A stretch of 64,000 bases of DNA from Nonomuraea solani (GCF_900108335.1 NZ_FNVT01000001.1:486907-550906), one strand, 5' to 3'. Positions 8,602 through 19,214 are shown, numbered from the stretch's first letter. Numbers and translations are program-made. The notes: a model not told the origin generated them from the letters alone.

Positions 8602-9906
8602 TTACAGGGGGATGGTCGCGGGCAGGCCGGGGATGCGCAGGCGGGGCGTGGCCAGGGCGGGCAACGCCGCCAGCGCGGCCGCCGCCAGGAGCGCGGTGCC
8701 GGGGGCGTTCAGGGCGACGAGGGCCAGCGCCACGGCCGCCACCCCCGCCAGGGCCTTGGCGCTGTAGACGACCGCGTGGATCTCGCCGGCGCCCTCGGTG
8801 CCGAAGAACTCACGTACGAGGCTGGCCACCAGCGGATAGAACGCACCCCCGCCCAGCCCGGCCGCCACGACCCCGGCCCACAGCACCGGCCCGCCCACTC
8901 CATCTGCCCCACCGGCGATCGCCGTGGTGCTCTGGAAGGTGGTGGCGAGGAGGACCTGGCCGGTGGCCAGCGCGGTGAGGACGGCGGCCAGGGTGCGGCG
9001 GCGGCCGAGGAGTTCGGCGGCGCGCATGGCGGCCGAGCGGCCGGCGCCGTTGAGGGCCACCAGGAGCGCCAGGGCGCCCCAGGAGCCGGTGCTCGCGACC
9101 ACGATCACGTCGAACACCGACACGGCCCCGGCGCAGATCAGGATGAGAGCGAGCGCCGGAAGCGCGCGCGTGCGCAGCGCCTGGGACAGCAGGAACTGCT
9201 TGGCCGCCTCAGGAGCCGTGCGCAGCCGGGCCGCGTCGAGGGCGTGGGTGCGCGGGTCCACGGTGTCGGGCCACCACAGCGGCGGGGGCAGGCGCAGGTG
9301 CCGGGCCGCCGCCCCGATGACGGCCGCCGCGATGACGGCGGCGACCAGGAAGGCGGCGGACGTGGCGCCGGGCGCGATCCCGGCCCACACCAGCAGGGGT
9401 ACGGCCCCGTACCCGAAGGCGCCGGTGATCAGGCCGACCCGGGCGGCGGGCCGTTCCGGGTACCAGGAGGACACGACCTGCCCGCACACCCCATAGACCA
9501 GCCCCGCCCCCAGCCCCCCGAGCAGGGCGTACCCGAGAAAAGCCAGAAAGACCAGTGCGCCCGACCCGGTGAGCGCGGCCCCCGTGACCGCGGGGCCGGT
9601 GAGGGCGGCTGTGGCGAGGCCGAGGGCGCTCAGCGCGGCGCCCGCGATCAGGGCGGTGCGGACGGTCAGGCGGCCGCGGCGGACCAAGTGGAGGGCGGGC
9701 AGGGCGCCCACCGCCTGGCAGGCGATCCAGGCGGCGAGGAGCGTCAGCCCCGCCGGTTCGCGGGTGAGCAGCGCGGCGTAGCCGTACTGGAGCGGGCTGA
9801 TCGCGGCCATGGCCCCCAGGGCGAGCCAGAACATCCGGGTGCGGTCGGCGGGGACGGGGCCGGGAAGGTACGAGCGCCCGCGCCAGTCCTTAACTGCATT
9901 CTCCAT
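8602..9906 (-). CDS. OFA family MFS transporter (oxalate/formate antiporter type)
   Basis: The protein is a 12-helix major facilitator. I start it at ATG 9906 (434 aa), since the family commonly begins with a short stretch like VKDWRGRSY before the first helix; the frame continues upstream to 9966 without a better start. Helices are clear, and the segment GYALLGGLGAGLVYG with GQVVSSWYPERPARV is characteristic of the OFA group, which includes the oxalate:formate antiporter. The likely role is uptake of oxalate or a related acid for the divergent operon. No strong ribosome site precedes 9906, and an operator half lies directly against the start, so translation may be leaderless. A substrate other than oxalate is possible. 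Confidence 0.82.
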   Translation of the reverse strand: MENAVKDWRGRSYLPGPVPADRTRMFWLALGAMAAISPLQYGYAALLTREPAGLTLLAAWIACQAVGALPALHLVRRGRLTVRTALIAGAALSALGLATAALTGPAVTGAALTGSGALVFLAFLGYALLGGLGAGLVYGVCGQVVSSWYPERPAARVGLITGAFGYGAVPLLVWAGIAPGATSAAFLVAAVIAAAVIGAAARHLRLPPPLWWPDTVDPRTHALDAARLRTAPEAAKQFLLSQALRTRALPALALILICAGAVSVFDVIVVASTGSWGALALLVALNGAGRSAAMRAAELLGRRRTLAAVLTALATGQVLLATTFQSTTAIAGGADGVGGPVLWAGVVAAGLGGGAFYPLVASLVREFFGTEGAGEIHAVVYSAKALAGVAAVALALVALNAPGTALLAAAALAALPALATPRLRIPGLPATIPL

Positions 9907-9918
9907 ACGGTATGCAAT
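9907..9918. promoter_or_regulatory. Putative GntR operator at the transporter start
   Basis: ACGGTATGCAAT matches ACGGTATACCGT at 9 of 12 positions and directly abuts the transporter start codon. The 13-base string CTCCATACGGTAT at 9901-9913 recurs exactly at 9961-9973, a spacing of 60 bases. Confidence 0.6.
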
Positions 9919-9966
9919 ATCCAGAAAACAGCCGCCTGTCGAGACCCTAGACGGAGGATACTCCAT

Positions 9967-9978
9967 ACGGTATACCGT
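9967..9978. promoter_or_regulatory. Perfect palindromic GntR operator before the sucC-like operon
   Basis: ACGGTATACCGT is a perfect 12-bp palindrome and contains GGTATACC, which fits the T-G-G-T/A-C-C-A layout of FCD-type GntR operators. It ends 3 bases before the AAAGGAGG ribosome site of the operon, so bound repressor would block transcription. Confidence 0.7.
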
Positions 9979-9995
9979 CTACAAAGGAGGCTCGA

Positions 9996-11126
9996 ATGGA
10001 CCTGTACGAACACCAGGCGAAGGAGCTCTTCGGGCGTCACGGGATCCCCGTACCGGCAGGCGGGGTGGCGACCACACCAGCACAGGCCCGCGCCATCGCG
10101 GCCGAGCTGAACGCGCCCGTGGTCATCAAAGCCCAGGTGAAGACCGGCGGACGGGGCAAGGCGGGCGGGATCAGACCGGCGGCGGGGCCGGTCGCGGCCG
10201 AGACGGAGGCCGATCGCGTCCTGGGAATGGCCATCAAGGGGCACATGGCGCGCACCGTGCTGGTGGAGGCCGCGACCGTGCCGTTCGAGGAGTATTACGC
10301 GGCCTTCCTGGTGGACCGCGCCGAGGGCGGGTTCCTGGCGATGGTGTCGGGCCAGGGCGGCATGGAGATCGAGGAGCTGGCGGCCACGAACCCCGACGCC
10401 CTCGTGAGGTTGCCGATCGACCCGGTGACCGGCGTGGACGCGGACACCGCCCGGCTGCTGGCGGCCAAGGCGGGCCTGCCCGAGCAGGCGGCGGGGGTGC
10501 TCGAACAACTGTGGAAGGTGCTGGTCGCCGAGGACGCCCTGCTGGTCGAGGTGAACCCGCTGATCTGCACCACCGACCAGCGGATCGTGGCACTCGACGG
10601 CAAGGTCACCCTGGACGACAACGCCGCCTTCCGGCACGGCTGGGAGTACGGCGAGCAGGCGGACACCCTGGAGGACCGGGCCAAGGCCAAAGGCTTGAAC
10701 TACGTCAAACTGGACGGCAAGGTCGGCGTGATCGGCAACGGCGCGGGGCTCGTCATGAGCACGCTCGACGTGGTCGCCGGAGCCGGCGCCGCCCCGGCCA
10801 ATTTCCTGGACATCGGCGGCGGCGCCTCCGCCCAGGTGATGGCCGACGGCCTGGAGATCATCCTGGCCGACCCCGACGTGCGCTCGGTGCTGGTCAACGT
10901 CTTCGGCGGCATCACGACCTGCGACGCGGTGGCGAACGGCATCGTCACCGCACTCGAACTCCTCGGCGAGCGCGGCCACGGCACGCCCATCGTCGTACGG
11001 CTGGACGGCAACAACGCCGAGGTGGGCCGGCGCATCCTCAGCGACGCCAGGCACCCGGCGGTCCGCCAGGTCTCCACCATGGACGGCGCCGCCGAGACGG
11101 CGGCCAGACTCGCGGCAGGTGCGTAA
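9996..11126 (+). CDS. Succinyl-CoA ligase beta-subunit-like protein
   Basis: The 376-aa protein shows the SucC layout: ATP-grasp start [20 protein letters not shown], nucleotide-binding [26 protein letters not shown] and the C-terminal flavodoxin-like part with NVFGGI. AAAGGAGG lies 5 bases before ATG 9996. It pairs with the SucD-like gene one base later. The pair sits in a regulated catabolic operon rather than a TCA-cycle locus, so it may activate another acid. Malate thiokinase is a known SucCD homologue; oxalate activation is a possibility from context. A second SucCD elsewhere in the genome would be expected. Confidence 0.88.
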   Translation: MDLYEHQAKELFGRHGIPVPAGGVATTPAQARAIAAELNAPVVIKAQVKTGGRGKAGGIRPAAGPVAAETEADRVLGMAIKGHMARTVLVEAATVPFEEYYAAFLVDRAEGGFLAMVSGQGGMEIEELAATNPDALVRLPIDPVTGVDADTARLLAAKAGLPEQAAGVLEQLWKVLVAEDALLVEVNPLICTTDQRIVALDGKVTLDDNAAFRHGWEYGEQADTLEDRAKAKGLNYVKLDGKVGVIGNGAGLVMSTLDVVAGAGAAPANFLDIGGGASAQVMADGLEIILADPDVRSVLVNVFGGITTCDAVANGIVTALELLGERGHGTPIVVRLDGNNAEVGRRILSDARHPAVRQVSTMDGAAETAARLAAGA

Positions 11127-11998
<872 letters not shown>

Positions 11999-12002
<4 letters not shown>

Positions 12003-12763
12003 GATACGACGTCAACCTCTCCATCCTGTTCACGGACCTGCCGCTGCTGGAGCGCCCGGCCGCGGCGGCCAAGGCCGGGTTCGACGCGGTCGAGCTCTGG
12101 TGGCCGTTCGGCACGCCCGACCCCGGCGGCGCCGAGCTCGCCGCGCTGCGTGAGGCCATCGAGGACGCCGGCGTCCGGCTCGTCGGCCTGAACTTCGACG
12201 CCGGCGACATGGCGGCGGGCGAGCGCGGCCTGCTGGCCAGGCCGGACGGCTCGGCCCGCTTCCAGGCCAACATCGACGTCGCGGTCCAGCTCGCGGGCGA
12301 GCTGGGCTGCGGGGTGCTCAACGCCCTCTACGGCAACGGCCCCGGCACCGACCGCGACCTGGCCGTGGCCAACCTGCGCCGGGCGGCGGACGCGGCGGCC
12401 GGCATCGGCGCGACCGTGGTCGTCGAGGCGCTCAACTCCCACGAGAACCCGCACTACCCGATCACGTCGGCGGGCGCGGCGTTCGAGCTGATCGACCAGG
12501 TGGACAGGGAGAACGTGGCGTTCCTGGCCGACCTGTACCACCTGCACCGGATGGGCGAGAACGTGCTCGCGCTCATCGACCGGCACGCGGCGCGGTTCGG
12601 CCACGTGCAGATCGCCGACGACCCCGGAAGGGGGTGGCCGGGCAGCGGGCGCATGCCGTACGCGGAGATCTTCGCGCGGCTGGAGGCCGCGGGCTACACC
12701 GGCCACGTCGGCCTGGAATACCGGCATGAGGGGCCGGGCGCGTTCGAGTGGAGGCAGCGATGA
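11999..12763 (+). CDS. hyi: Hydroxypyruvate isomerase
   Basis: The 254-aa TIM-barrel protein matches Hyi, which interconverts hydroxypyruvate and tartronate semialdehyde. The two catalytic glutamates fall at Glu143 (VVVEALN) and Glu240 (GLEYRHEG), the same numbers as in E. coli, and the metal-site segments [10 protein letters not shown] and [11 protein letters not shown] are intact. ATG 11999 overlaps the SucD-like stop by four bases, and a much longer open frame upstream is a shadow of the two ligase genes. It precedes tartronate semialdehyde reductase and the carboligase, the usual glycerate-pathway set. Confidence 0.92.
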
Positions 12764-13620
12764 ACATCGGCTTCGTCGGCTTGGGGATCATGGGCAGCCC
12801 GATGGCGGCCAACCTCCTCAAAGCCGGATATGTCGTGACCGGCTATGACGTGAGCCCCGCGCGCGTCGAACGGCTCGCCGCGCTGGGCGGCAAGGCCGCG
12901 CCCGGCGTCGTCGACGCGGTCGCCGGCGCGGACGTGGTGATCACCATGCTGCCCGACTCTCCGCAGGTGGCGGAGGTGGCGCCGCTGGTCATCGAGTACG
13001 GCAGGCCGAACCTGCTCTACATCGACATGAGCACCATCAAGCCCGAGACCTCCCGCTGGGTCGCCCAGAAGGCGGCGGCGGCCGGCGTACGGGCCGTGGA
13101 CGCCCCCGTCAGTGGCGGCGAGCGCGGCGCGGTCGACGGCACCCTGTCGATCATGGTGGGCGGCGCGGCCGAAGACGTCGAGAAGGCCCGGCCCGTCCTG
13201 GAGCGCCTCGGCACCACGATCGTCCACGTCGGCCCGGCCGGCTCGGGACAGACCGTCAAGGCGGCCAACCAGATCGTCGTCGGCGGCATCTACGGGCTGG
13301 TGTCGGAGGCGATCGTGCTGCTGGAGGCGTCGGGCGTGGACCCGGTGGCCGGGCTCGACGTGCTCGCGGGCGGCCTGGCAGGCTCCAGGATCCTCGAACT
13401 CAAGCGGCACACCATGGTCAAACGGGAGTTCGCCCCCGGCTTCCGCATCGACCTGCACCACAAGGACATGGGCATCGCCGTCGCCGCCGCCCGCGAGGCC
13501 GGGGTCAGCCTGCCGCTCACGGGCCAGATCGCCCAGCTCGTCGCGGCCGCCAGGGCGCAGGGGCACGGCTCGCTCGACCACTCCGCCCTGCTCAAGGTCG
13601 TCGAAAGGCTCAACGCATGA
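12760..13620 (+). CDS. garR: 2-hydroxy-3-oxopropionate (tartronate semialdehyde) reductase
   Basis: This 286-aa beta-hydroxyacid dehydrogenase starts with the dinucleotide fold GFVGLGIMGSPMA. It carries the substrate loop DAPVSGGERGA and the catalytic lysine Lys167 in GQTVKAANQ. It would reduce tartronate semialdehyde to D-glycerate. ATG 12760 overlaps the hyi stop (ATGA) and has GGAGG five bases upstream, so it is preferred to GTG 12748. Its own stop overlaps the start of the carboligase-like gene. Confidence 0.92.
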   Translation: MNIGFVGLGIMGSPMAANLLKAGYVVTGYDVSPARVERLAALGGKAAPGVVDAVAGADVVITMLPDSPQVAEVAPLVIEYGRPNLLYIDMSTIKPETSRWVAQKAAAAGVRAVDAPVSGGERGAVDGTLSIMVGGAAEDVEKARPVLERLGTTIVHVGPAGSGQTVKAANQIVVGGIYGLVSEAIVLLEASGVDPVAGLDVLAGGLAGSRILELKRHTMVKREFAPGFRIDLHHKDMGIAVAAAREAGVSLPLTGQIAQLVAAARAQGHGSLDHSALLKVVERLNA

Positions 13621-15338
13621 AAAGGGTCCCCTGCATGGAGGCCGTGGTGGCGGTGCTGGAGTCGGAGGGGGTGGACACCGTCTTCGGCATCCCGGGGGCG
13701 GCCATCCTGCCGCTGTACGCGGCGCTGCAGCACAGCTCGATCAGGCACATCACCGTACGGCACGAGGAGGGCGGCACCCACGCGGCCGACGGGTGGGCCA
13801 GGGTGACCGGGAACGTCGGCGTCTGCATCGGCACCTCGGGACCCGCCGGCACGAACATGATCACCGGCCTCTACACCGCCCTGGCCGACTCGATCCCGAT
13901 GATCTGTATCACCGGGCAGGCGGTGTCCTCCAAGCTGCACCAGGAGGCGTTCCAGGCGGTCGACATCGTGGAGATCGCCCGGCCGGTCACCAAATGGGCG
14001 GTCCAGCTCAAGGAGCCCGCCCAGGCCCCGTGGGTGTTCAGGGAGGCGTTCAGGATCGCCCGCTCGGGGCGTCCGGGCCCCGTGCTGATCGACCTGCCGG
14101 TCGACGTCCAGCGGGGCCTGTGCCTGTACGACCGTGAGCTGGACGCCCCGCTGCCCGTCGAGGCGCCGAAGCCGCTGCCCAAGGCCGTGCGCAAGGCCAT
14201 GGACCTGCTGGAGGAGGCCAGGCGGCCGATCATCCTGGCCGGCGGCGGCGTGATCGTCGGCGAGGCGTGGGACGAGCTGCGCGCCCTGGCCGAGCACCTC
14301 CAGGTGCCCGTGCAGGTGACGCTGATGGGCAAGGGCGCCTTCCCCGAGGACCATCCGCTGTTCGCGGGAATGGCCGGCATCCAGACCCAGACGCGGTGGG
14401 GCAACGCCGCGTTCCTGGCCAGCGACCTGGTCCTGGCCGTGGGCGCCAGGTTCGGCGACCGGCACACCGGCGACCTCGACGTCTACCGGCGCGGGCGCAC
14501 GTTCGTGCACGTGGACATCGAGCCGACGCAGATCGGCCGGGTCTTCGAGCCCGACCTCGGGATCGTCGGGCACGCGCGGCCGGTCCTGGCGGAGCTGCGC
14601 GACGAGGCGCGCCGCCGCGGCGGCCCGCGGGAGCCGGGCAAGTGGGTGAGCAAGGTCGCCGACCTGCGCCGCACGATGCTGCGCCGGGACGACTTCGAGG
14701 ACGTGCCGATCAAGCCGCCCCGGGTGTTCAAGGAGATCAACGAGTATTTCGGCAGGGACACCACCTTCGTCACCGCCATCGGGCTCTACCAGATCTGGTC
14801 GGGCCAGTTCCAGACGACGTTCCTGCCGCGCCGCTACCTGGTGTGCGGCCAGGCCGGGCCGCTGGGCTGGGAGGTGCCGGCCGCCATGGGGGTCAAGCTC
14901 GCCCATCCCGAGCGGCAGGTCGTGGCGGTGGTCGGCGACTACTCCTTCCAGTTCCTGATGGAGGAGGTGGCGGTGGCGGCGCAGTACCGGATCCCGTTCG
15001 TCATCGTCATGATCAACAACGAGTACCTGGGTCTCATCAGGCAGGCGGAGCTCCCGTACGGGATGAACTACGCCGTGGACCTGCACTACGGCGAGGGCGG
15101 CATCGACCATGTCAAGGCCATGGAGGCGTTCGGCTGCCCGGCGCGCCGCGTGGAGTTGCCCGGCGACATCCAGGACGCACTCGCCTGGGCGTCCGCCGAG
15201 GCGGCGCGCGAGCGGCTGCCGGTGCTGGTGGAGGTGATGGTGGAGCGCGAGGCGAACGCCGCCATGGGCCCCTCGCTGGAGGCGATCAAGGAGTTCGAGC
15301 CGCTGCCCGAGCTCATCACCGCGGACTGGTCCGACTGA
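13617..15338 (+). CDS. gcl: Glyoxylate carboligase-like TPP enzyme with an unusual active-site Glu
   Basis: The 573-aa protein aligns with E. coli Gcl over its full length (GIPGAAI, GTSGPAGTNMITG, ITGQAVSSKLHQEAFQAVDI, CGQAGPLGWEVPAA, GDYSFQFLMEE and INNEYLGLIRQ). It should condense two glyoxylates to tartronate semialdehyde and CO2, using TPP and Mg2+. Gcl is known for a valine (Val51) where other TPP enzymes have a glutamate. Here that position is Glu50 in VRHEEGGTH, the ordinary acetolactate-synthase-like state. The operon (hyi, garR) still argues for glyoxylate as substrate, but a different donor or acceptor is possible. ATG 13617 overlaps the garR stop. Confidence 0.8.
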   Translation: MKRVPCMEAVVAVLESEGVDTVFGIPGAAILPLYAALQHSSIRHITVRHEEGGTHAADGWARVTGNVGVCIGTSGPAGTNMITGLYTALADSIPMICITGQAVSSKLHQEAFQAVDIVEIARPVTKWAVQLKEPAQAPWVFREAFRIARSGRPGPVLIDLPVDVQRGLCLYDRELDAPLPVEAPKPLPKAVRKAMDLLEEARRPIILAGGGVIVGEAWDELRALAEHLQVPVQVTLMGKGAFPEDHPLFAGMAGIQTQTRWGNAAFLASDLVLAVGARFGDRHTGDLDVYRRGRTFVHVDIEPTQIGRVFEPDLGIVGHARPVLAELRDEARRRGGPREPGKWVSKVADLRRTMLRRDDFEDVPIKPPRVFKEINEYFGRDTTFVTAIGLYQIWSGQFQTTFLPRRYLVCGQAGPLGWEVPAAMGVKLAHPERQVVAVVGDYSFQFLMEEVAVAAQYRIPFVIVMINNEYLGLIRQAELPYGMNYAVDLHYGEGGIDHVKAMEAFGCPARRVELPGDIQDALAWASAEAARERLPVLVEVMVEREANAAMGPSLEAIKEFEPLPELITADWSD

Positions 15339-15348
15339 GGAGGAGCGC

Positions 15349-16878
15349 ATGCAGCTCAAGCCGGGTACGTCCTGGTCCGAGACCTACCAGCAGTGCTGTA
15401 CGGCGGCTCCGGAGGCCTTCCACGACGACCGGGTGCTGAACCACTGGGGCGGCATCTGGCACCGCGACGGCCGCCCCGTGCCCGGTTTCTCGCCCCTCGA
15501 CGGCACCGCGATCGCGGGCCTGCCCAGGCTCGACCGGGCGGGTGCGGGCCGGGCGGTGGCGGGCGCCGTCGAGGAGCACCGCCGCTGGCGTTACCTGCCG
15601 CTCGACGAGCGCAAGGCCATGGTCGCCGCCGCCGTGGAGTCCATGGCGGCCCACCGCGACCTGCTGGCCATGCTGCTGGTCTGGGAGATCGGCAAGCCGT
15701 GGAAGACCGCCTGCGCCGACGTGGACCGCTGCCTGGACGGCGTGCGCTGGTATCTCGGCGAGATCGACCGCATGGTGGCCGGGCGCACCCCGCTGCCCGG
15801 CCCGGTCAGCAACATCGCGAGCTGGAACTATCCGATGAGCGTGCTCATGCACGCCATGCTCGTGCAGGCGCTGGCCGGCAACGCGGTGATCGCCAAGACG
15901 CCCACCGACGGCGGGCTGACCTGCCTGACCCTCGCGTGCGCGCTGGCCGTCCGGGAAGGGCTGCCGTTCACGCTGGTCAGCGGGGGAGGGGCGGAGCTGT
16001 CGCCGGTGCTGGTGGCGGGGCGCTCGCTGGGGTGCGTGTCGTTCGTGGGCGGCAGGGACGCGGGGTCGAAGGTGGTGACCTCACTGGCCGACCTCGGCCG
16101 CCGGCACGTGCTGGAGCAGGAGGGGCTCAACTGCTGGGGCGTGTGGGAGTACGGCGACTGGGACCTGCTGAGCCGGCAGATCCGGGCGTCCTTCGACTAC
16201 GGCAAGCAGCGGTGCACCGCCTATCCGCGGTTCGTGGTGCGGCGGTCGTTGTTCCACGAGTTCCTGGGGGCCTACCTGGAGGCCGTCGGGTCGTTGCGCT
16301 TCGGCCATCCGCTCGCGGTCGCGGGCCCCGATGACCCGCTGCCGGAGCTGGACTTCGGGCCGCTGATCAACGCCTCGAAGGCCAAGGAGCTGACGGACCA
16401 GGTGGACGAGGCGATCGGGCGGGGCGGCGTGCCGATCCACCGGGCGTCCCTCGACGCCGGACATTTCCTGCCGGGGCAGGATATTTCCGCGTACTTCGCT
16501 CCGACGGCGCTGCTCAACCCGCCGCCCTCCTCCCCGCTCCACCACGCCGAGCCGTTCGGCCCGGTGGACACGATCGTGCTGGTGGACACGGAGGCGGAGC
16601 TGCTGGCCGCCATGAACGCCAGCAACGGCGCCCTGGTCGCCACGCTGTCGTGCGACGAGGAGGAGACGTTCCACCGGCTGGCGCCCGAGGTGCGGGCGTT
16701 CAAGGTCGGCCACAACCGGCCGCGCTCGCGCGGCGACCGCGACGAGCTGTTCGGCGGGCTCGGCGCGTCGTGGCGGGGCGCGTTCGTCGGCGGCGACCTG
16801 CTCGTCCGCGCCGCCACCGCCGGCCAGGACGGCGAACGCCTGCCGGGCAACTTCCCGCACTACACGCTGCTGCCGTAA
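15349..16878 (+). CDS. Aldehyde dehydrogenase superfamily protein, divergent
   Basis: AGGAGGAGCGC precedes ATG 15349. The 509-aa protein keeps the four main catalytic positions of the superfamily: Asn160 (ASWNYP), Lys183 (IAKTPTD), Glu256 (LEQEG) and Cys289 (GKQRCTAY). The surrounding motifs are unusual. The NAD loop is FVGGRDAGSKV rather than an FTGS-type loop, and the glutamate motif lacks the usual GGKNP. It follows the carboligase by 10 bases and closes the operon. Glyoxylate, glycolaldehyde, tartronate semialdehyde or an acyl-CoA such as oxalyl-CoA are candidate substrates. The retained glutamate fits a hydrolytic better than a CoA-acylating enzyme. Confidence 0.82.
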   Translation: MQLKPGTSWSETYQQCCTAAPEAFHDDRVLNHWGGIWHRDGRPVPGFSPLDGTAIAGLPRLDRAGAGRAVAGAVEEHRRWRYLPLDERKAMVAAAVESMAAHRDLLAMLLVWEIGKPWKTACADVDRCLDGVRWYLGEIDRMVAGRTPLPGPVSNIASWNYPMSVLMHAMLVQALAGNAVIAKTPTDGGLTCLTLACALAVREGLPFTLVSGGGAELSPVLVAGRSLGCVSFVGGRDAGSKVVTSLADLGRRHVLEQEGLNCWGVWEYGDWDLLSRQIRASFDYGKQRCTAYPRFVVRRSLFHEFLGAYLEAVGSLRFGHPLAVAGPDDPLPELDFGPLINASKAKELTDQVDEAIGRGGVPIHRASLDAGHFLPGQDISAYFAPTALLNPPPSSPLHHAEPFGPVDTIVLVDTEAELLAAMNASNGALVATLSCDEEETFHRLAPEVRAFKVGHNRPRSRGDRDELFGGLGASWRGAFVGGDLLVRAATAGQDGERLPGNFPHYTLLP

Positions 16879-16882
16879 GGCG

Positions 16883-17230
16883 CTAAAGCGCCCCGAAGCG
16901 GGTCGCCGCCAGCAGGACGAGAAAGGTCAGCATGGCGACCCGCAGCAGTTTGCCGCCGATCCCCAGCGACGGCCACGACAGAAAGGCCAGCCAGCCGATG
17001 AACGCGATCACCGGCAGCACGGCCACCCCGCCGAGCGGATTGGTCACGGCGAACCCCGCCAGCAGCAGGATCACCAGCACGACGGGCGCCACCCACCTGG
17101 GCACCTGCGTGAACAAGTAGGCCATCGGCACCGCGCTGCGCTGCTCGACGGCCTTGCGCAGGCCGGTCGCGCCCGGCGTGAAGAACTGCTCGCCCTGGGG
17201 TGTCGGGCGGCGCTTGTTGTCAGGGGCCAC
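16883..17230 (-). CDS. Conserved small membrane protein (DUF6703-like)
   Basis: GTG 17230 gives 115 aa; the longer frame to 17581 overlaps the gene for the ABM protein and is not needed. After a basic proline-rich N-terminus there is a conserved-looking stretch ([20 protein letters not shown]) and then three hydrophobic segments. It resembles a short actinobacterial family that I associate with DUF6703, from memory only. It lies convergent with the aldehyde dehydrogenase, separated by four bases, and divergent from the next gene. Confidence 0.6.
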   Translation of the reverse strand: MAPDNKRRPTPQGEQFFTPGATGLRKAVEQRSAVPMAYLFTQVPRWVAPVVLVILLLAGFAVTNPLGGVAVLPVIAFIGWLAFLSWPSLGIGGKLLRVAMLTFLVLLAATRFGAL

Positions 17231-17290
17231 GGCCAAGAGCCTACGGGAGTTCGCGCTCCAGGGGCGGTCAAGCGCCTCTAGGCTGGTCGC

Positions 17291-17578
17291 GTGCTCGCCG
17301 TGATCCGATACACCGTTCCAGAGTCCCAGTCCCAAGACTTCGTCAAGCAGGGCCACACGATCCTCGACACGTTCGCCGAACAACCCGGCTTCCTGCGGGG
17401 CAGGCTGGCCCGCTCGGTCGACGAGCCCAATCTCTGGGCGCTGATCACGGAGTGGGAGGGCGCCGGCTTCTATCGCAGAGCGCTCTCCGCCGCCCGGATG
17501 GTGATGTATCCATTGATGATTCTCATGGTCAACGAACCCAGTGCGTACGAGGACGTCCACACCCGAGATGGGGCGTAG
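17291..17578 (+). CDS. ABM-type (antibiotic biosynthesis monooxygenase fold) small protein
   Basis: The 95-aa product starts at GTG 17291 with [12 protein letters not shown]. It shows the ferredoxin-like ABM pattern: a beta strand, a helix ending [18 protein letters not shown], then [10 protein letters not shown] and a final strand with YEDVHT. Such proteins are small dimeric oxidoreductases or stress-related proteins. There is no clear ribosome site, so it may be leaderless. It stands alone between the DUF6703-like gene and glyQS. Confidence 0.65.
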   Translation: MLAVIRYTVPESQSQDFVKQGHTILDTFAEQPGFLRGRLARSVDEPNLWALITEWEGAGFYRRALSAARMVMYPLMILMVNEPSAYEDVHTRDGA

Positions 17579-17673
17579 CATTACTCGCGCCCGAGAGCGG
17601 GCGACCGTCCCCTAAGCTGGGATCTCACCAATTACAACTCGCCGACCTCCAGCCGGAAAGAGAATCAACCAAA

Positions 17674-19059
17674 ATGGCACGACGCAACGACGTCATGGAC
17701 ACCATTGTCAGCCTCGCCAAACGCCGCGGGCTCGTATACCCGTCGAGCGAGATCTACGGCGGACTGCGCGCGTCGTGGGACTACGGTCCTCTGGGTGTCG
17801 AGCTGAAGAACAACGTCAAGCGGCAGTGGTGGCTGGCGACGGTCCAGTCGCGCGACGACGTGGTGGGCCTCGACTCCTCCGTCATCCTGGCACCCGAGGT
17901 GTGGCGGGCCAGCGGCCACGTCGAGACCTTCACCGACCCGCTCACCGAGTGCCTGTCCTGTCACAAGCGCTTCCGCGCCGATCACCTGATCGAGGCGTAC
18001 GAGGAGAAGAACGGCAGGACGCCTGAAAACGGCCTGGCCGACATCACCTGCCCCAACTGCGGCAACAAGGGCACCTTCACCGAGCCGCGGCAGTTCAGCG
18101 GCCTGCTGAAGACCTTCCTCGGCCCGGTCGAGGACGAGTCGGGCCTGGCCTGGCTGCGCCCCGAGACCGCGCAGGGCATCTTCATCAACTACCTCAACGT
18201 GCAGCAGTCGGCGCGCAAGAAGGTCCCGTTCGGCATCGGCCAGATCGGCAAGTCGTTCCGCAACGAGATCACGCCGGGCAACTTCATCTTCCGCACCCGC
18301 GAGTTCGAGCAGATGGAGATGGAGTTCTTCGTCAAGCCGGGCACCGACGAGGAGTGGCACCAATACTGGATCGACGAGCGCTTCCGCTGGTACTCCGACC
18401 TGGGCATCAGCAAGGACAACCTGCGGCTCTACGAGCACCCCAAGGACAAGCTGTCCCACTACTCCAAGCGCACGGTCGACATCGAATACCGCTTCGGTTT
18501 CACCGGCTCGGAGTGGGGTGAGCTGGAGGGCGTGGCCAACCGCACCGACTTCGACCTCACCGCCCACTCCAAGGCGTCGGGCACCGACCTCAGCTTCTTC
18601 GAGCAGGACACGGGCGAGCGTTACGTCCCCTACGTCATCGAGCCGGCGGCCGGTGTCGACCGGGCCACGCTCACCTTCCTCCTCGACGCCTACACCGAGG
18701 ACGAGGCGCCCAACGCCAAGGGCGTCATGGAGAAGCGCACGGTCATGCGGCTCGACCACCGGCTCGCGCCGGTCAAGGCCGCGGTGCTGCCGCTGTCGCG
18801 CAACGCCGACCTGTCGCCGAAGGCCCGTGACCTGGCCGCGCAGTTGCGCCGCCGGTGGAACGTGGAGTTCGACGACGCGGGCGCGATCGGCCGCCGCTAC
18901 CGGCGCCAGGACGAGATCGGCACGCCGTTCTGCATCACCGTCGACTTCGACACCCTCGAAGACCACGCGGTGACGATCCGCGAGCGCGACACGATGGCGC
19001 AGGAGCGGATCTCGATCGACGGTGTGGAGTCCTATCTCCGCCAGCACCTGAACGACTGA
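17674..19059 (+). CDS. glyQS: Glycyl-tRNA synthetase, alpha2 type
   Basis: ATG 17674 gives 461 aa, the usual length of the dimeric class-II glycyl-tRNA synthetase of actinobacteria; the frame extending to 17200 is spurious. The class-II core begins at [20 protein letters not shown] and includes [19 protein letters not shown] (motif 2 region) and the C-terminal anticodon-binding domain. A zinc-knuckle pair, CLSCHKRF and CPNCGNKG, is intact. This is an essential housekeeping gene, transcribed alone and followed by a strong hairpin terminator. Confidence 0.97.
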   Translation: MARRNDVMDTIVSLAKRRGLVYPSSEIYGGLRASWDYGPLGVELKNNVKRQWWLATVQSRDDVVGLDSSVILAPEVWRASGHVETFTDPLTECLSCHKRFRADHLIEAYEEKNGRTPENGLADITCPNCGNKGTFTEPRQFSGLLKTFLGPVEDESGLAWLRPETAQGIFINYLNVQQSARKKVPFGIGQIGKSFRNEITPGNFIFRTREFEQMEMEFFVKPGTDEEWHQYWIDERFRWYSDLGISKDNLRLYEHPKDKLSHYSKRTVDIEYRFGFTGSEWGELEGVANRTDFDLTAHSKASGTDLSFFEQDTGERYVPYVIEPAAGVDRATLTFLLDAYTEDEAPNAKGVMEKRTVMRLDHRLAPVKAAVLPLSRNADLSPKARDLAAQLRRRWNVEFDDAGAIGRRYRRQDEIGTPFCITVDFDTLEDHAVTIRERDTMAQERISIDGVESYLRQHLND

Positions 19060-19073
19060 TCCTTTTGTGAGAA

Positions 19074-19110
19074 GGCCGCTCGCCGACCCCGGCGGGCGGC
19101 CTCTTCATTT
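19074..19110 (+). terminator. Rho-independent terminator of glyQS
   Basis: GGCCGCTCGCC (19074-19084) pairs with GGCGGGCGGCC (19091-19101) with one mismatch across a 6-base loop, followed by the T-rich TCTTCATTT. It begins 14 bases after the glyQS stop. Confidence 0.75.
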
Positions 19111-19214
19111 GCGGGACCGTGCGGTACGCACGTTTCACCGGCTCCATGGTCATTCGTCCCTGGATACGTTTCAGATGAAGTCGTGCAGACTTTGACCACA
19201 TGTGGCCGTCTTGA

